Shown: positions 32,194-42,381, counted from the first letter of the stretch. The stretch is DNA of 64,000 nucleotides from UMGS1663 sp963621995 (GCA_963621995.1 CAVFFZ010000002.1:1-64000); one strand, 5' to 3'. Numbers and translations are program-made. The notes: a model not told the origin generated them from the letters alone.

Positions 32194-34395
32194 ATGGAAG
32201 ATAAAGAAAAGTTAATTTTAGATTTTATGAAAGAAGATATATATGTGCCAATGAAAGCAAAAGAATTGGCAGCTGTTTTAAGTGTGCCTAAAACAGAGTA
32301 TAACAATTTTTTAGAGGTTTTAAATAAATTAGAAGAAAATTATAAAATTCAAAAAAATAGAAAATCAAAATATCATTTGATGCAAGAAGGAAAATATATT
32401 TCTGGAATTTTTAGAGGAAATGAAAAAGGTTTTGGTTTCGTAAAAATAGAGAATGAAGAAGATGAAATTTATATAGCAAAAAACAATACTAAAGGTGCTT
32501 TAAATGAAGATAAAGTTTTAATAGAAATAATAGAAGACAAAGAACAAAAAAGCCATAGAGAAGGAAAAGTTGTAAAAATTTTATCAAGAAACAAAGACAC
32601 TTTAGTTGGTATATTTACTAAAAATCAAAATTTTGGATTTGTAGTACCAGATGATAGAAAATTTGGTACAGACATCTTTATTTCAAAGAAAAATATGGGA
32701 AAAGCAAGAACAAACGCAAAGGTATTGGTTCAAATTTTAAAGTACCCTGAAAAGGGTAAAAATGCTGAAGGAAAAATAATAGAGGTATTAGGTAATGTAA
32801 ATGAAGCAGGTGTAGACATGCTTAGCTTAATTAAAGAGTATGATTTACCTTATAATTTTCCAGACAAAGTAATAGAAGAAGCTAAAAGTATAAAAGAAGA
32901 AATAAGCAAAAAAGAATTGGAAAATAGGTTAGACTTAAGAAACGAAGAGATTTTTACAATAGATGGCGAAGATGCAAAAGATTTAGATGATGCAGTACAA
33001 GTTAAAAAATTAGAAAATGGTAATTACGAGTTAGGAGTTCACATAGCTGATGTTAGCCATTATGTAACACCAAATACAAATTTAGACAAAGAAGCAATTA
33101 TAAGAGGGACAAGCATTTATATGTTAGATAGAGTAATACCAATGCTTCCTCGTGAACTTTCAAACGGAATATGTAGTTTAAATGAAGGAAAAGATAGACT
33201 TACTTTGTCTGTAATAATGGAAATAGATAAACAAGGAAATGTTGTATCTTCAGATATAAGAAAAAGTGTAATAAAAGTTACTAGAAGAATGAATTACACT
33301 GATGTTGCAATTTTGCTTGGACTTAATAAAGAAGAAAAAACAGAGAAAATAGAAAATGTAGATGAAGCTAAAAACAAAATAAGAACATTAGAAAAAGAAC
33401 TAGAAGTAGTAAAAAAATATAAGCCATTCATAGAGCACTTTAAAAGAATGGAAGAACTTGCACATATTTTGAAAGACAGAAGAAATAAGCAAGGAAGCTT
33501 GAATTTAGACTTACCTGAAAGCAAAATTATACTAGATGAAAATGGGTATGCTATAGATGTAAAAAAATATGAACTTTCTTTTGCAAATGAGATAATAGAG
33601 CAATTTATGCTAACTGCAAATGAAACAGTAGCAGAGCGTTTTTACTGGTTAGAGGCACCATTTATTTATCGTGTACATGAAGAACCAGATGGAGAAAAAA
33701 TAGATGAACTTAATAAATTTTTATTTAATTTTAAATACAGAATTAAGTATAGTAAAGATAATATTCATCCAAAAGCATTTGCAGAAGTTTTAAACAAAAT
33801 AGTTGGAACAGACGAAGAAAGAGTAATTTCTACTTTAATATTAAGAACATTAAAAGTGGCAAGATATGAAAGTCAAAACAAAGGGCATTTTGGCATTGCA
33901 AGTAATTATTATTGTCATTTTACATCACCAATACGTAGATACCCAGATTTATTCATACACAGAGTAATTTCACACTATATAGACAAAAACTATAATGTAG
34001 AAGACGAATGGAAACAAGAATATTTACAAAAAGCTGTAAGCTATAGTGAATCTTCATCTGAAAGAGAAAAAATAGCACAAAAAGTTGAGAGAGATAGTAT
34101 AGATATTAAGAAAGCAGAATTTATGCAAGATAAAATTGGAGAAGAATTTGAGGGAATTGTCTCTTCAATTACTTCATTTGGAATGTTTGTAGAATTAGAA
34201 AACACAGTAGAAGGACTAATTCGTTTTGAAAATTTAGGAGACGAATACTTTATTTATGATGAAAATAGAAAAACTCTAACGGGAGAAAGAACAAAGAAAA
34301 CATATAAAATAGGCGACAAAGTAAAGATTAAAGTAAAAAATGCTAATAAAATCTTAAGGCAAATTGACTTTGAAATAGCAAAAAATGAGGAATAA
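32194..34395 (+). CDS. rnr: Ribonuclease R
   Basis: The 733-aa 3'-5' exoribonuclease has an N-terminal winged-helix-like region (1-65), cold-shock domains (about 68-205), and the RNB domain with FTIDGEDAKDLDDAVQ (catalytic Asp cluster, about 252-268). A C-terminal S1 domain follows (EEFEGIVSSITSFGMFVELE, about 650-730). It degrades structured RNA and works in trans-translation. The usual downstream smpB is not here; metK follows after 24 nt. Confidence 0.96.
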   Translation: MEDKEKLILDFMKEDIYVPMKAKELAAVLSVPKTEYNNFLEVLNKLEENYKIQKNRKSKYHLMQEGKYISGIFRGNEKGFGFVKIENEEDEIYIAKNNTKGALNEDKVLIEIIEDKEQKSHREGKVVKILSRNKDTLVGIFTKNQNFGFVVPDDRKFGTDIFISKKNMGKARTNAKVLVQILKYPEKGKNAEGKIIEVLGNVNEAGVDMLSLIKEYDLPYNFPDKVIEEAKSIKEEISKKELENRLDLRNEEIFTIDGEDAKDLDDAVQVKKLENGNYELGVHIADVSHYVTPNTNLDKEAIIRGTSIYMLDRVIPMLPRELSNGICSLNEGKDRLTLSVIMEIDKQGNVVSSDIRKSVIKVTRRMNYTDVAILLGLNKEEKTEKIENVDEAKNKIRTLEKELEVVKKYKPFIEHFKRMEELAHILKDRRNKQGSLNLDLPESKIILDENGYAIDVKKYELSFANEIIEQFMLTANETVAERFYWLEAPFIYRVHEEPDGEKIDELNKFLFNFKYRIKYSKDNIHPKAFAEVLNKIVGTDEERVISTLILRTLKVARYESQNKGHFGIASNYYCHFTSPIRRYPDLFIHRVISHYIDKNYNVEDEWKQEYLQKAVSYSESSSEREKIAQKVERDSIDIKKAEFMQDKIGEEFEGIVSSITSFGMFVELENTVEGLIRFENLGDEYFIYDENRKTLTGERTKKTYKIGDKVKIKVKNANKILRQIDFEIAKNEE

Positions 34396-34419
34396 ATTAT
34401 TAATTAGGAGTAAAATTAA

Positions 34420-35529
34420 ATGAAAAAATATTATTTTACATCAGAAAGTGTAACAGAAGGGCATCCAGATAAACTATGTGATTTAATTTCAGATAGCATA
34501 TTAGATGAATACTTAAAAAAAGACGAAAATTCAAGAGTTGCTGTAGAAACATTTGCATCAAAAGATAAAATTACAGTAGCTGGACAAGTTACTTCAAATG
34601 GAGAAGTAGACATAGAAAATTTAGTAAGAAATGTAATAAAACAGGTAGGATATGACAACGAAAAAACAGATATGGATTACAGAACTTGCAAAATAGATAT
34701 AAACATTACAAAGCAAAGTTCGGACATAGCAATGGGTGTAGGCGTTGGAGGAGCAGGAGACCAAGGCATTATGTTTGGCTATGCAAGCAGTGAAACTAAA
34801 AACTATATGCCTTATGCTATTGATATGGCACATAAATTAGCCAAAAGATTAGCAGATGTTAGAAAAGAAAATCAAATTACGTACTTAAGACCAGACGGAA
34901 AAACACAAGTAACAGTAGAATACGAAGATGATATGCCAAAAAGAATAGATACTATATTAATATCTACACAACATTTAGAAGAAGTAACTATGGATAGGTT
35001 AAAAAAGGATTTAATAGAAAAAGTAATAAATGTAGTTGTACCAAAAGAAATGATGGATGAAAATACAAAAATATATATAAATCCAACAGGAAGATTTGTT
35101 ATAGGAGGACCTTTAGGAGATACTGGATTAACAGGAAGAAAACTTATAGTAGATACTTATGGTGGATATAGCCGTCATGGCGGAGGAGCATTTTCAGGAA
35201 AAGATGCTAGCAAAGTAGATAGATCAGCAAGCTATATGCTTCGCCATATTGCAAAAAACATTGTAGCAAATGGATATGCAAAAAAATGTGAACTACAAGT
35301 ATCATATGCAATAGGAATGAAAAACCCAATATCTATATGGGTAAATACATTTGGAACAAATAAAATTCCAGAAGAAGATATAATAAAAATAATAGAAGAA
35401 AAATTTGATTTAACACCAAATGGAATAATAAAATATCTAGACTTAAAGAAACCAATATATATAGAAACAACAAACTATGGACACTTCGGAAAAGAAAAAA
35501 TGACATGGGAAAAAGTAATAAAAATCTAA
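34420..35529 (+). CDS. metK: S-adenosylmethionine synthetase
   Basis: The 369-aa protein makes SAM from methionine and ATP. Motifs: FTSESVTEGHPDKLCDLISD, GAGDQGIMFGYA, and GGYSRHGGGAFSGKD. It is about 25 residues shorter than typical bacterial MetK, with shortened loops in the middle and at the C-terminus (stops at WEKVIKI), but the active-site motifs are intact. No SAM riboswitch is seen in the short gap to rnr, so expression follows rnr. Confidence 0.95.
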   Translation: MKKYYFTSESVTEGHPDKLCDLISDSILDEYLKKDENSRVAVETFASKDKITVAGQVTSNGEVDIENLVRNVIKQVGYDNEKTDMDYRTCKIDINITKQSSDIAMGVGVGGAGDQGIMFGYASSETKNYMPYAIDMAHKLAKRLADVRKENQITYLRPDGKTQVTVEYEDDMPKRIDTILISTQHLEEVTMDRLKKDLIEKVINVVVPKEMMDENTKIYINPTGRFVIGGPLGDTGLTGRKLIVDTYGGYSRHGGGAFSGKDASKVDRSASYMLRHIAKNIVANGYAKKCELQVSYAIGMKNPISIWVNTFGTNKIPEEDIIKIIEEKFDLTPNGIIKYLDLKKPIYIETTNYGHFGKEKMTWEKVIKI

Positions 35530-35530
35530 A

Positions 35531-35670
35531 AGTTGCACAGAAATTTTCTCTAAGAAAATTTCGCACAAGAACAAATTTACGGAAAGCTTCAATATTTTAA
35601 ATTTATTAGTAATTATAATTTGTATTTTTTAATAATATACTATAAATTTATTAGCTTTCCAATTTGTTCT
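35531..35670. repeat. Hairpin repeat family 2, copy 2 (inverted relative to 7641-7771)
   Basis: The reverse complement of this stretch matches 7641-7771 with few differences over about 130 bp, including the ends and the small side hairpin (GAAATTTTCT/AGAAAATTTC). It starts two bases after the metK stop. Confidence 0.7.
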
Positions 35671-35690
35671 AAACATCCCATTTGGTTCAT

Positions 35691-35873
35691 TTAATTTAAC
35701 CAAACCATAATATTACTAAATATTATACTAAAAACCGTAAATAAAATTACAGCAATTCCGCCACTTTCGTTTTTTTCATTTTTTATCTCATAAATTCCAT
35801 AAGAACATGAGTTTACTAAAACATATATTGTGAAAATTGAAAATATTACATGATAAATTATAGGATGAATCAT
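35691..35873 (-). CDS. 60-aa membrane protein at the end of the germination operon
   Basis: The protein has two hydrophobic segments (about 8-26 and 38-58) separated by a charged loop (EIKNEKNES). An AGAAAGG ribosome site precedes the ATG on the minus strand, about 9 nt away. It follows the gerC-type gene by 50 nt on the same strand, so it is probably cotranscribed. Small extra membrane proteins occur with some germinant receptors (for example GerD- or GerKD-like roles), but no family assignment is made. Confidence 0.55.
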   Translation of the reverse strand: MIHPIIYHVIFSIFTIYVLVNSCSYGIYEIKNEKNESGGIAVILFTVFSIIFSNIMVWLN

Positions 35874-35923
35874 AATTTACAACCTTTCTATTAAATTTTA
35901 AAGATTTAATGTTTTTACAATTT

Positions 35924-37165
35924 TTATTCTTTTATTTCTGTAATTAAAAAACCAGATTGAACTTGTGTGTCTATAGAAACTTTGAAAGTAGAGTTTTTGT
36001 AGTTGCTCTTCCAATCATATTCATTAAATTGGTCAATTGTAAGGAATTTAGATAAAGCATATCTTCCAAAATCATTTATATCAGAATTATATTGTGTAGA
36101 TGTTTTGTATAGATAATTTTTTAATATATTTTCTAAATATTTGTTAGATAAATAAGATAGTTCTTTTGTTTCTTCTTCACTTAAATATTCTTTATCATTT
36201 GAAGCTGAATAAATTTTTCCTATAAATTTTTCTTTAAAGGTAATAAGAGGAGAGCCATTGACAATATCAACTGTAATTTCTCGTTTGCTAGAAGGATAAA
36301 TTATTAAAGCTATTTCTTTTTCACTATCTTTAGGATTTGGTACATGAATTAAAAAGCTTGATACTTCGCCTTTTATAATTGAAAGGCATAATGTCTCTGT
36401 GGCATTTAATTCACCTACTAATTTGTCATCTTTAAATACTGCAACTCCGACATTTTCAGAGCCTCTTAAACCAGAAAAAGGTGTTTCTGTAGATTTTATA
36501 TTTTCTACATCTCCATTATTGTTAGAGGTATTATTCTCGTTGCTTGTGTTTGAATTTACTCCTCCTAAAATTGCAAAAGGATCACAAGTATCACTTATCA
36601 TTTGATTAAAGAAATCACCTAATGTAGCATTATAAATATAACCAGTGTATTTACCAGAATTGGGAAATATTTCATAATATTTTGTTATCATATTTTCTAA
36701 AATAGGATTAGAGTCTTCAATATATTTTTTAGCTGTATTTTTGCAAATAATAATATTTGTAGAAGGTCGTGCTTGAGAATTATTTATTAGAGAATATATT
36801 TCTTTAGAAATACCTTTTATGGCAACTTCTTCGGAAAAAATTACAACTTTACAATGCGATAAATTTAGTTTTCTAGCCAAATAGCTATTCATTAAATTTA
36901 TAGCAATATTTATAGAAGAAGCTTCAACAGTGTTTATAACTGTTTTACCTCCTCCAGAAGTACCAGATTCAGATTTGGAGTCGCTAGTTCTAGGAATAAA
37001 CTGAAAACTAACTTTATAATTATTGTTTTCACCGGCATCAATGCCTAAAGCGACAACATATGCTAAATTATCTATATTCAAAGAAGTATAAGAACTATTA
37101 AAACCAAGCAATAAAATAATGCATACAACAAAAATAAAAGTATTTTTGACTATTTTATTATTCAT
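35924..37165 (-). CDS. Ger(x)C-type germinant receptor subunit, lipobox cysteine replaced
   Basis: The 413-aa protein matches the GerAC family: an N-terminal hydrophobic segment, then NIDNLAYVVALGIDAG, and a long alpha/beta ectodomain with a C-terminal GerC-like domain. Subunit C is normally a lipoprotein. At the expected lipobox this protein has LLLGFNSS, with Phe (TTT) where Cys (TGT/TGC) is expected, so it cannot be lipidated there and would stay anchored by its helix or be released. Its start overlaps the end of the B subunit gene by 8 bp (CAGGAGG site inside the upstream gene), which implies translational coupling. Confidence 0.88.
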   Translation of the reverse strand: MNNKIVKNTFIFVVCIILLLGFNSSYTSLNIDNLAYVVALGIDAGENNNYKVSFQFIPRTSDSKSESGTSGGGKTVINTVEASSINIAINLMNSYLARKLNLSHCKVVIFSEEVAIKGISKEIYSLINNSQARPSTNIIICKNTAKKYIEDSNPILENMITKYYEIFPNSGKYTGYIYNATLGDFFNQMISDTCDPFAILGGVNSNTSNENNTSNNNGDVENIKSTETPFSGLRGSENVGVAVFKDDKLVGELNATETLCLSIIKGEVSSFLIHVPNPKDSEKEIALIIYPSSKREITVDIVNGSPLITFKEKFIGKIYSASNDKEYLSEEETKELSYLSNKYLENILKNYLYKTSTQYNSDINDFGRYALSKFLTIDQFNEYDWKSNYKNSTFKVSIDTQVQSGFLITEIKE

Positions 37166-38261
37166 TATTATTTGCCTCCTGCTTTAAATTTTTTTTATAG
37201 TTGGCAAATATTAAAATACCAAAGCCTAAAATAAAAATAGTTCCTATCATAAGAAAACAATAAATTTTAGTTTCAAAAAAATTAGATTCTGCATAATTGT
37301 TAGGAATTAGCGAAATTCCTAACATAAAAAGTCCAAAAATAATAACTATAGGTTTTGTATATTTTATTTTTGATATTTTCTTAAAAAAATGAATAGAAAA
37401 TGTACTTGCCATACATAAATAGCCACAAAAAGTAATAATCCAAATTAACAAAAATATTGCTTCTAGCCTCTGGAAAAAGCTTCCAAATTCAACATATGTT
37501 GCAACAGCATATAAAGGGATTATTTCATTTATTTTTGTGAAATAAGGAAACATAAATAAAATAATACAAACTGCTAAAATAATATAAGCCGAAGAAATAC
37601 ATACAGAGCTAATAGCTATTTTCTTAAATTTTTCAGGTTCTTTTAATAAAGGTGGTAAAAAATATATACATACAATACCACTAAAAGCATAAATATTACC
37701 TATTCCCGTAATAAAAGTATTATAAAATCCTTCTCCTAAAATGGGAAACATTCTTTGCAAAGAAAAATATCTTATATTAGCAAAAAATAAAAAAATAATA
37801 CTAATTAATGCAAAAATAGTAATAATTGAGTTTGCTTTAAATGCAGCATTAAATTCCAAACTATTTACAATACATATAGCAATTATAAAAATCAAAATAA
37901 GAAATATTACATTTGTAGAAGGATAGTATATAATTCTTAAATATTCACAAAAGTTTCTTAAAAATATACTAGAACTTATAAGAAAATATGTTATAAAAAT
38001 AGTTCCAATAATACATTTAAAAATTTTACCACCAAGGAATTCCGAAATATCTATAATATCCATTCCAGGAAAGTTTTTAAACAATCTACATACTATTAAA
38101 ATAAAGATAATTGCTAAAATGCTAACATAAATTAAATTTATAAGAGTAGCACTATTAGTAGAATCTAATAAAGCTTTTGGCAAAGATAGAACTGTATGAG
38201 TTATGATTACTGAAAGTATAAGGGTTATAGCTTCAAATGTACCTATTTTTGAATGATTCAT
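37158..38261 (-). CDS. GerAB-type spore germination permease
   Basis: The 367-aa protein has about ten membrane helices and belongs to the amino acid/polyamine/organocation-like spore germination permeases (GerAB). This subunit is thought to bind the germinant. It follows the A subunit by 14 nt and overlaps the C subunit by 8 bp. AGAAAGGA precedes the ATG. Confidence 0.92.
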   Translation of the reverse strand: MNHSKIGTFEAITLILSVIITHTVLSLPKALLDSTNSATLINLIYVSILAIIFILIVCRLFKNFPGMDIIDISEFLGGKIFKCIIGTIFITYFLISSSIFLRNFCEYLRIIYYPSTNVIFLILIFIIAICIVNSLEFNAAFKANSIITIFALISIIFLFFANIRYFSLQRMFPILGEGFYNTFITGIGNIYAFSGIVCIYFLPPLLKEPEKFKKIAISSVCISSAYIILAVCIILFMFPYFTKINEIIPLYAVATYVEFGSFFQRLEAIFLLIWIITFCGYLCMASTFSIHFFKKISKIKYTKPIVIIFGLFMLGISLIPNNYAESNFFETKIYCFLMIGTIFILGFGILIFANYKKNLKQEANNNE

Positions 38262-38275
38262 AAAAAATTCCTTTC

Positions 38276-39964
38276 TTATCTAAATTTCCATTTCATACTT
38301 ATTTTTTCTTGTGCTTTTTCTTTTTTAGGATTAATATATGTTGCCCTATATTCTTGTTTCCAAATAGGAGGAATAAAATAACTGTTACCTTTAGAATTTA
38401 CTGCAGGTGCAAAAGGAGAGGTAAAAGAAACACCGAAAGATTTTATATTACATAAAACAGATGTATAAACAAATAGTCCCACAGCAATTCCTAAAAAACC
38501 AGCCATATAGCCTAAAAGAATGAAAAGAAAACGGAAGACTCTTAAATGGAAACCAAACAAAAAGTCTGGAATTGCAAAAGACGAAATACCAGTTAATGCC
38601 ACTATAATAATTAAAATAGGACTTACAATATTAGCACTTACAGCAGCTTGCCCTAAAACTAGAGCTCCAACTATACCAATAGTAGAGCCAATAGGTGATG
38701 GAACCCTTAAACCTGCTTCTCTAATTAATTCAAAAGAAATTTCCATAATTAGTATTTCAAAAATAACAGGGAAAGGAACACTTTCTCTTGAATATAAAAT
38801 TGAATTTAATAACTCTGTAGGTAGAATTTCTTGATGAAAACTAGTAACAGCCACATATACACTTGGCAATAATAAAGTAAAAATAGCACATAAAATTCGT
38901 ATAGATTTCAGAAAGTTTGCTAAATAAGGTCTTAAATTGGTGTCTTCTGGAGAGGACATAAAATCAATTAAGCAAACAGGCATTATAAGAGCAAAAGGTG
39001 AACCATTAACTATTACAACTACACGGCCTTGTAATAAATATTTAGATGTTTTGTCAGGCCTTTCAGTAGATAAAGTTTCAGGGATTCCCATATTAGCTTC
39101 ATTGTTAACAAGTAATTGTTCTAATTGGCCAGAAGATAATATAGAGTCTATTTTTAAATTGTTTAATCGATATTTTACTTCCGCTACTAAATCATCATTT
39201 GCTATATTTTGCATATAACATACTACACATTTAGTTTTGGTAACGCTTCCAATGTTTATATTTTCAATAACTAAATCTTCACTATTAACAATTCTTCTGA
39301 GTAAAGAAGTATTTGTTCTAATATTTTCAACAAAAGCTTCTTGCGGACCCTTTATAATAATTTCTGTACTTGGAGAGCCAAGACTTCTCTGTTTAAAACC
39401 TTTTACCTCAATGTCAAAAGCAAAATTTAGAGTATCTATAAATAGTGCACAGTTTCCAGAGTTTACACCAGAAAATAAATTTTCAAAACTTTGCTCTTTA
39501 TTTACACTATTTTGAGGAAGTAAACTATCAGAAATATAATCTACAATATCAATTTTTTTTACTTTCTTTATTTTAATATTATTATTTGTAACTGATTCGG
39601 AAACTATATTCTTGCTATCAATAAAAGAATTTGCGCTATTTTTAAGCATTAAAGGCTTTAAAATATAATTATTAATTAAATCAGAATCTACTAATCCATC
39701 AACAAACAAAAGAAAAGCTTTGTACTGGGTATTTCTAACATTTATTACAAACTCCCTTAAGATAATGTCACTATTTATCAATGAATTATATTTAGATTTT
39801 ACAAAGTTGATATTTGCAGAAATATCTGTAAAAATATTTTTTGGCAAATTTAAATCTTCACAAGATACATAATTCTCTTTTTTTTCATTGCTATCAGGAA
39901 TTGAAAATTGATATTCGGTATCAGGTTTCCATATAAAATTCTTAATCATTTTTTTAAAATCCAT
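38276..39964 (-). CDS. GerAA-type germinant receptor subunit
   Basis: The 562-aa protein has a soluble N-terminal half with the family motifs (VDGLVD, FIDTLNFAFDIEVKG, EAFVENIRTNTSLLRRI, RVVVIVNGSPFALIMP). A C-terminal half with about five membrane helices follows (SREGLRVP-like REAGLRVPSPIGSTIGIVG). It is the A subunit, which forms an oligomeric channel in the inner spore membrane. The open frame extends to a TTG at 39976, but GAGG six bases before 39964 marks the ATG. First gene of the operon; forespore-specific transcription is expected. Confidence 0.93.
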   Translation of the reverse strand: MDFKKMIKNFIWKPDTEYQFSIPDSNEKKENYVSCEDLNLPKNIFTDISANINFVKSKYNSLINSDIILREFVINVRNTQYKAFLLFVDGLVDSDLINNYILKPLMLKNSANSFIDSKNIVSESVTNNNIKIKKVKKIDIVDYISDSLLPQNSVNKEQSFENLFSGVNSGNCALFIDTLNFAFDIEVKGFKQRSLGSPSTEIIIKGPQEAFVENIRTNTSLLRRIVNSEDLVIENINIGSVTKTKCVVCYMQNIANDDLVAEVKYRLNNLKIDSILSSGQLEQLLVNNEANMGIPETLSTERPDKTSKYLLQGRVVVIVNGSPFALIMPVCLIDFMSSPEDTNLRPYLANFLKSIRILCAIFTLLLPSVYVAVTSFHQEILPTELLNSILYSRESVPFPVIFEILIMEISFELIREAGLRVPSPIGSTIGIVGALVLGQAAVSANIVSPILIIIVALTGISSFAIPDFLFGFHLRVFRFLFILLGYMAGFLGIAVGLFVYTSVLCNIKSFGVSFTSPFAPAVNSKGNSYFIPPIWKQEYRATYINPKKEKAQEKISMKWKFR

Positions 39965-40046
39965 TTTTTGCCTCAAATCTTTAAAATTATTTTAGAATGT
40001 TTTATAATAGAATTTCCCAAATGGGTAAAAATATGCAATAAATATT

Positions 40047-40075
40047 TTGACATTAATATAAAAGTAGAATATAAT
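40047..40075 (+). promoter_or_regulatory. Consensus sigma-A promoter of the TGS-kinase gene
   Basis: TTGACA (40047-40052), 17-nt spacer, TATAAT (40070-40075): both hexamers are perfect. Confidence 0.85.
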
Positions 40076-40111
40076 AAATAAGAATTTAAACAAAAAAAAG
40101 AGGTTTTTAAT

Positions 40112-41758
40112 ATGAAAGTTACTTATAAAAATATAGAAGTTAAAATAGAAAACGGGAATGTGACAGTTATTGAAGCTTTCAAAGAAGCTATAGAAGAAAA
40201 GGAAAATATCATAGCATGTATGGTTAATAATGAAGTAAAACCATTAAATTATGTGTTAAAAGAAAATGATGAAGTCGAATTGCTAAATACATCTACAAGA
40301 GATGGAGCACGCACATATACAAGAGGACTTTTGTTTATTATGGCAATGGCTTTTGAAGAGTTATATCCACAAATAAAATTAACAGTAAATTTCCAATTAT
40401 CAAGTAGTATGTATTGTGAAACAGAACAAGATGTAATTATTACTGAAGAAATGATAGAAAAAGTAAAAACAAAAATGCAAGAAATAATAAATAAAAATTT
40501 ACCCATAAAAAAGGTACAAATGTCTAAAGAAGAGGCTGGTAAGTTTATAAAAAAAGAGAATACAGAAATAGGAGAAATGCAACTAGAAAATAAAGACAAA
40601 AAGACGGTATCTTTATATTTTTGTGAAAAATATTACAATTATTTTTATGGAGTTATGCCAATTTCTACAGGATATATAAACTTGTTCGACATTATGAAAT
40701 ATCATGACGGATTATTAATTCGCTATCCAAGCAAAAATAAACCAAATGAAATAAAACCATATCAAGAGGGTAAAAAACTTTTAGCAACACTAGAGGAATA
40801 CGACGATATATATAGAATTTTAGGAATTGCTACACTAAGTCAATTAAACGAAAAAATTAGAAATGGGGAAGCGAAAGATATAATTTTACTTTCAGAAGCA
40901 TTGCATGAGAAAAAAATAGCAAATATAGCAGACAAAATAATAGAAGATAGAAAGAAAAGAGTAATATTAATTGCAGGACCATCTTCTTCTGGAAAAACAA
41001 CATTTGCTAAAAGATTAGGAATACAACTAAAACTAAATGGACTAAAACCAAAAACAATATCTGTAGACAATTATTTTGTAGAACGTGAAGAAACGCCAAA
41101 AGATGAATTTGGAAATTATAATTTTGAAGCATTAGAAGCGGTAGATTTAAAATTATTAAATGAACATTTAGTAAAACTATTAAATGGTGAAGAAATAGAA
41201 GTTCCAACATTTGACTTCAAAAAAGGAATAAAATATTATACAGGGAAAACAATGAAACTAGAAGAGGACGAAGTACTTGTAATGGAAGGAATACACTGCT
41301 TAAACGATAAGCTAACACCAGCAATAGATAAAAAACAAAAATTCAAAATATATATTAGTGCTTTAACAGTATTAAACATAGATTATTACAATAGAATTTC
41401 AACTACAGACACAAGAATAATAAGAAGAACAGTTAGAGATAGTCAATTTAGAGGATATGAAGCCTTGAGAACATTATCTTCTTGGTATTCTGTATCAGCA
41501 GGGGAAGAAAAATATATATTCCCATTCCAAGAAGATGCAGACGTAATGTTTAATACATCACTTGTATATGAGATAAATGCGTTGAAAAAATATGCATTAC
41601 CGCTATTTAGCCAAATAGGAAAAGAAGAAAAAGAATATGCAGAAGCAAAAAGATTAACAGAATTTTTAAAATACTTTGAACAAATAGATATAGAGGACAT
41701 TCCTAAAAATTCTTTATTAAGAGAATTCATAGGAGGAGGCATTTTCAATTACGACTAA
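40112..41758 (+). CDS. TGS-domain protein fused to a uridine kinase-like domain
   Basis: The 548-aa protein has an N-terminal TGS domain (residues 1-62), a region resembling the second additional domain of threonyl-tRNA synthetase (65-190), and a C-terminal phosphoribulokinase/uridine kinase domain with P-loop AGPSSSGKTTFAKRL (about 289) and VMEGIHCLND (about 391). Such ThrRS-editing-like/Udk fusions are widespread in Clostridia and usually annotated nucleoside kinase. Substrate not established. Its stop codon's last base is the first base of a hairpin element. Confidence 0.88.
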   Translation: MKVTYKNIEVKIENGNVTVIEAFKEAIEEKENIIACMVNNEVKPLNYVLKENDEVELLNTSTRDGARTYTRGLLFIMAMAFEELYPQIKLTVNFQLSSSMYCETEQDVIITEEMIEKVKTKMQEIINKNLPIKKVQMSKEEAGKFIKKENTEIGEMQLENKDKKTVSLYFCEKYYNYFYGVMPISTGYINLFDIMKYHDGLLIRYPSKNKPNEIKPYQEGKKLLATLEEYDDIYRILGIATLSQLNEKIRNGEAKDIILLSEALHEKKIANIADKIIEDRKKRVILIAGPSSSGKTTFAKRLGIQLKLNGLKPKTISVDNYFVEREETPKDEFGNYNFEALEAVDLKLLNEHLVKLLNGEEIEVPTFDFKKGIKYYTGKTMKLEEDEVLVMEGIHCLNDKLTPAIDKKQKFKIYISALTVLNIDYYNRISTTDTRIIRRTVRDSQFRGYEALRTLSSWYSVSAGEEKYIFPFQEDADVMFNTSLVYEINALKKYALPLFSQIGKEEKEYAEAKRLTEFLKYFEQIDIEDIPKNSLLREFIGGGIFNYD

Positions 41759-42044
41759 AAGGACATTTGGGGACGGGTCACTTTTGTCCTTTGTGAATTT
41801 TTGAGAATATAATAAAAAACCATATAAATTTTCAAAAAATGCTCGTTCAAGCTAAGTTACGCAGAAATTATAATCGAAATTTGTGGCACCCTTCCATTAA
41901 AAAAATGAACTCTTTCCACAAATTTCTCAATAATTTCTAGCTTACTTACTTTCTAATAGTGCTTTTTTTCAAATTAATATGCTTTTTTATTATAATTATT
42001 ACTTTATGTAAAGGACAAAAGTGACCCGTCCCCAAATGTCCTTT
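41758..42044. mobile_element. Hairpin element family 1, copy A (MITE-like)
   Basis: Perfect 35-bp terminal inverted repeats (41758-41792 and 42010-42044) flank a 217-bp non-coding core. The core is itself an imperfect inverted repeat (for example TTTGTGG near 41880 with CCACAAA near 41919). The whole 287 bp could fold into one long hairpin. No ORF of note. No clear target duplication is seen, so insertion mechanism is unknown. Confidence 0.8.
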
Positions 42045-42071
42045 TAGATGGTGTGAAGAAAGGGAAAATAA

Positions 42072-42380
42072 ATGGAAAGAAAATTTACTGAAATAGATGA
42101 AGAATTTGTTTGTGAAAATTGTGGTAAAAAAGTGCCACCATTAGGATATTCTTGTAGAAATCATTGCCCACATTGTTTGCATTCAAAACATGTAGATATA
42201 AACCCAGGAGATAGAGCAGAAGAATGCCATGGAATATTAGAGCCAATTGGGCTAGAAATAGATAGTAAAAAAGGATATGTAATAATATTTAAATGTAAGA
42301 AATGTGGAAAAATTAGAAAAAATAAAGCTGCAAAAGATGACAATATGGATTTAATAATAAGTCTAAGTGCGAAACATTAA
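42072..42380 (+). CDS. RNHCP-domain zinc-ribbon protein
   Basis: The 102-aa protein has CENCGKKVP, then the eponymous RNHCPHCLHSKH, and a second CKKCGK pair, so two Cys4-type metal sites are likely. RNHCP proteins are small, widespread in Gram-positives and functionally uncharacterised. It has a ribosome site (GAAAGGG) and is bracketed on both sides by family-1 hairpin elements, which may have carried it or isolate its transcription. Confidence 0.85.
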   Translation: MERKFTEIDEEFVCENCGKKVPPLGYSCRNHCPHCLHSKHVDINPGDRAEECHGILEPIGLEIDSKKGYVIIFKCKKCGKIRKNKAAKDDNMDLIISLSAKH

Positions 42381-42381
42381 A

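Noticed and set aside
36399..36605. Plus-strand 68-aa frame
   Set aside because: Antisense to the germinant receptor C subunit gene; no ribosome site and no family resemblance.
39977..40030. Forespore (sigma-G) promoter for the germination operon
   Set aside because: GCATA and TATTATA elements exist on the minus strand but are about 22 nt apart, too far for a convincing sigma-G promoter.
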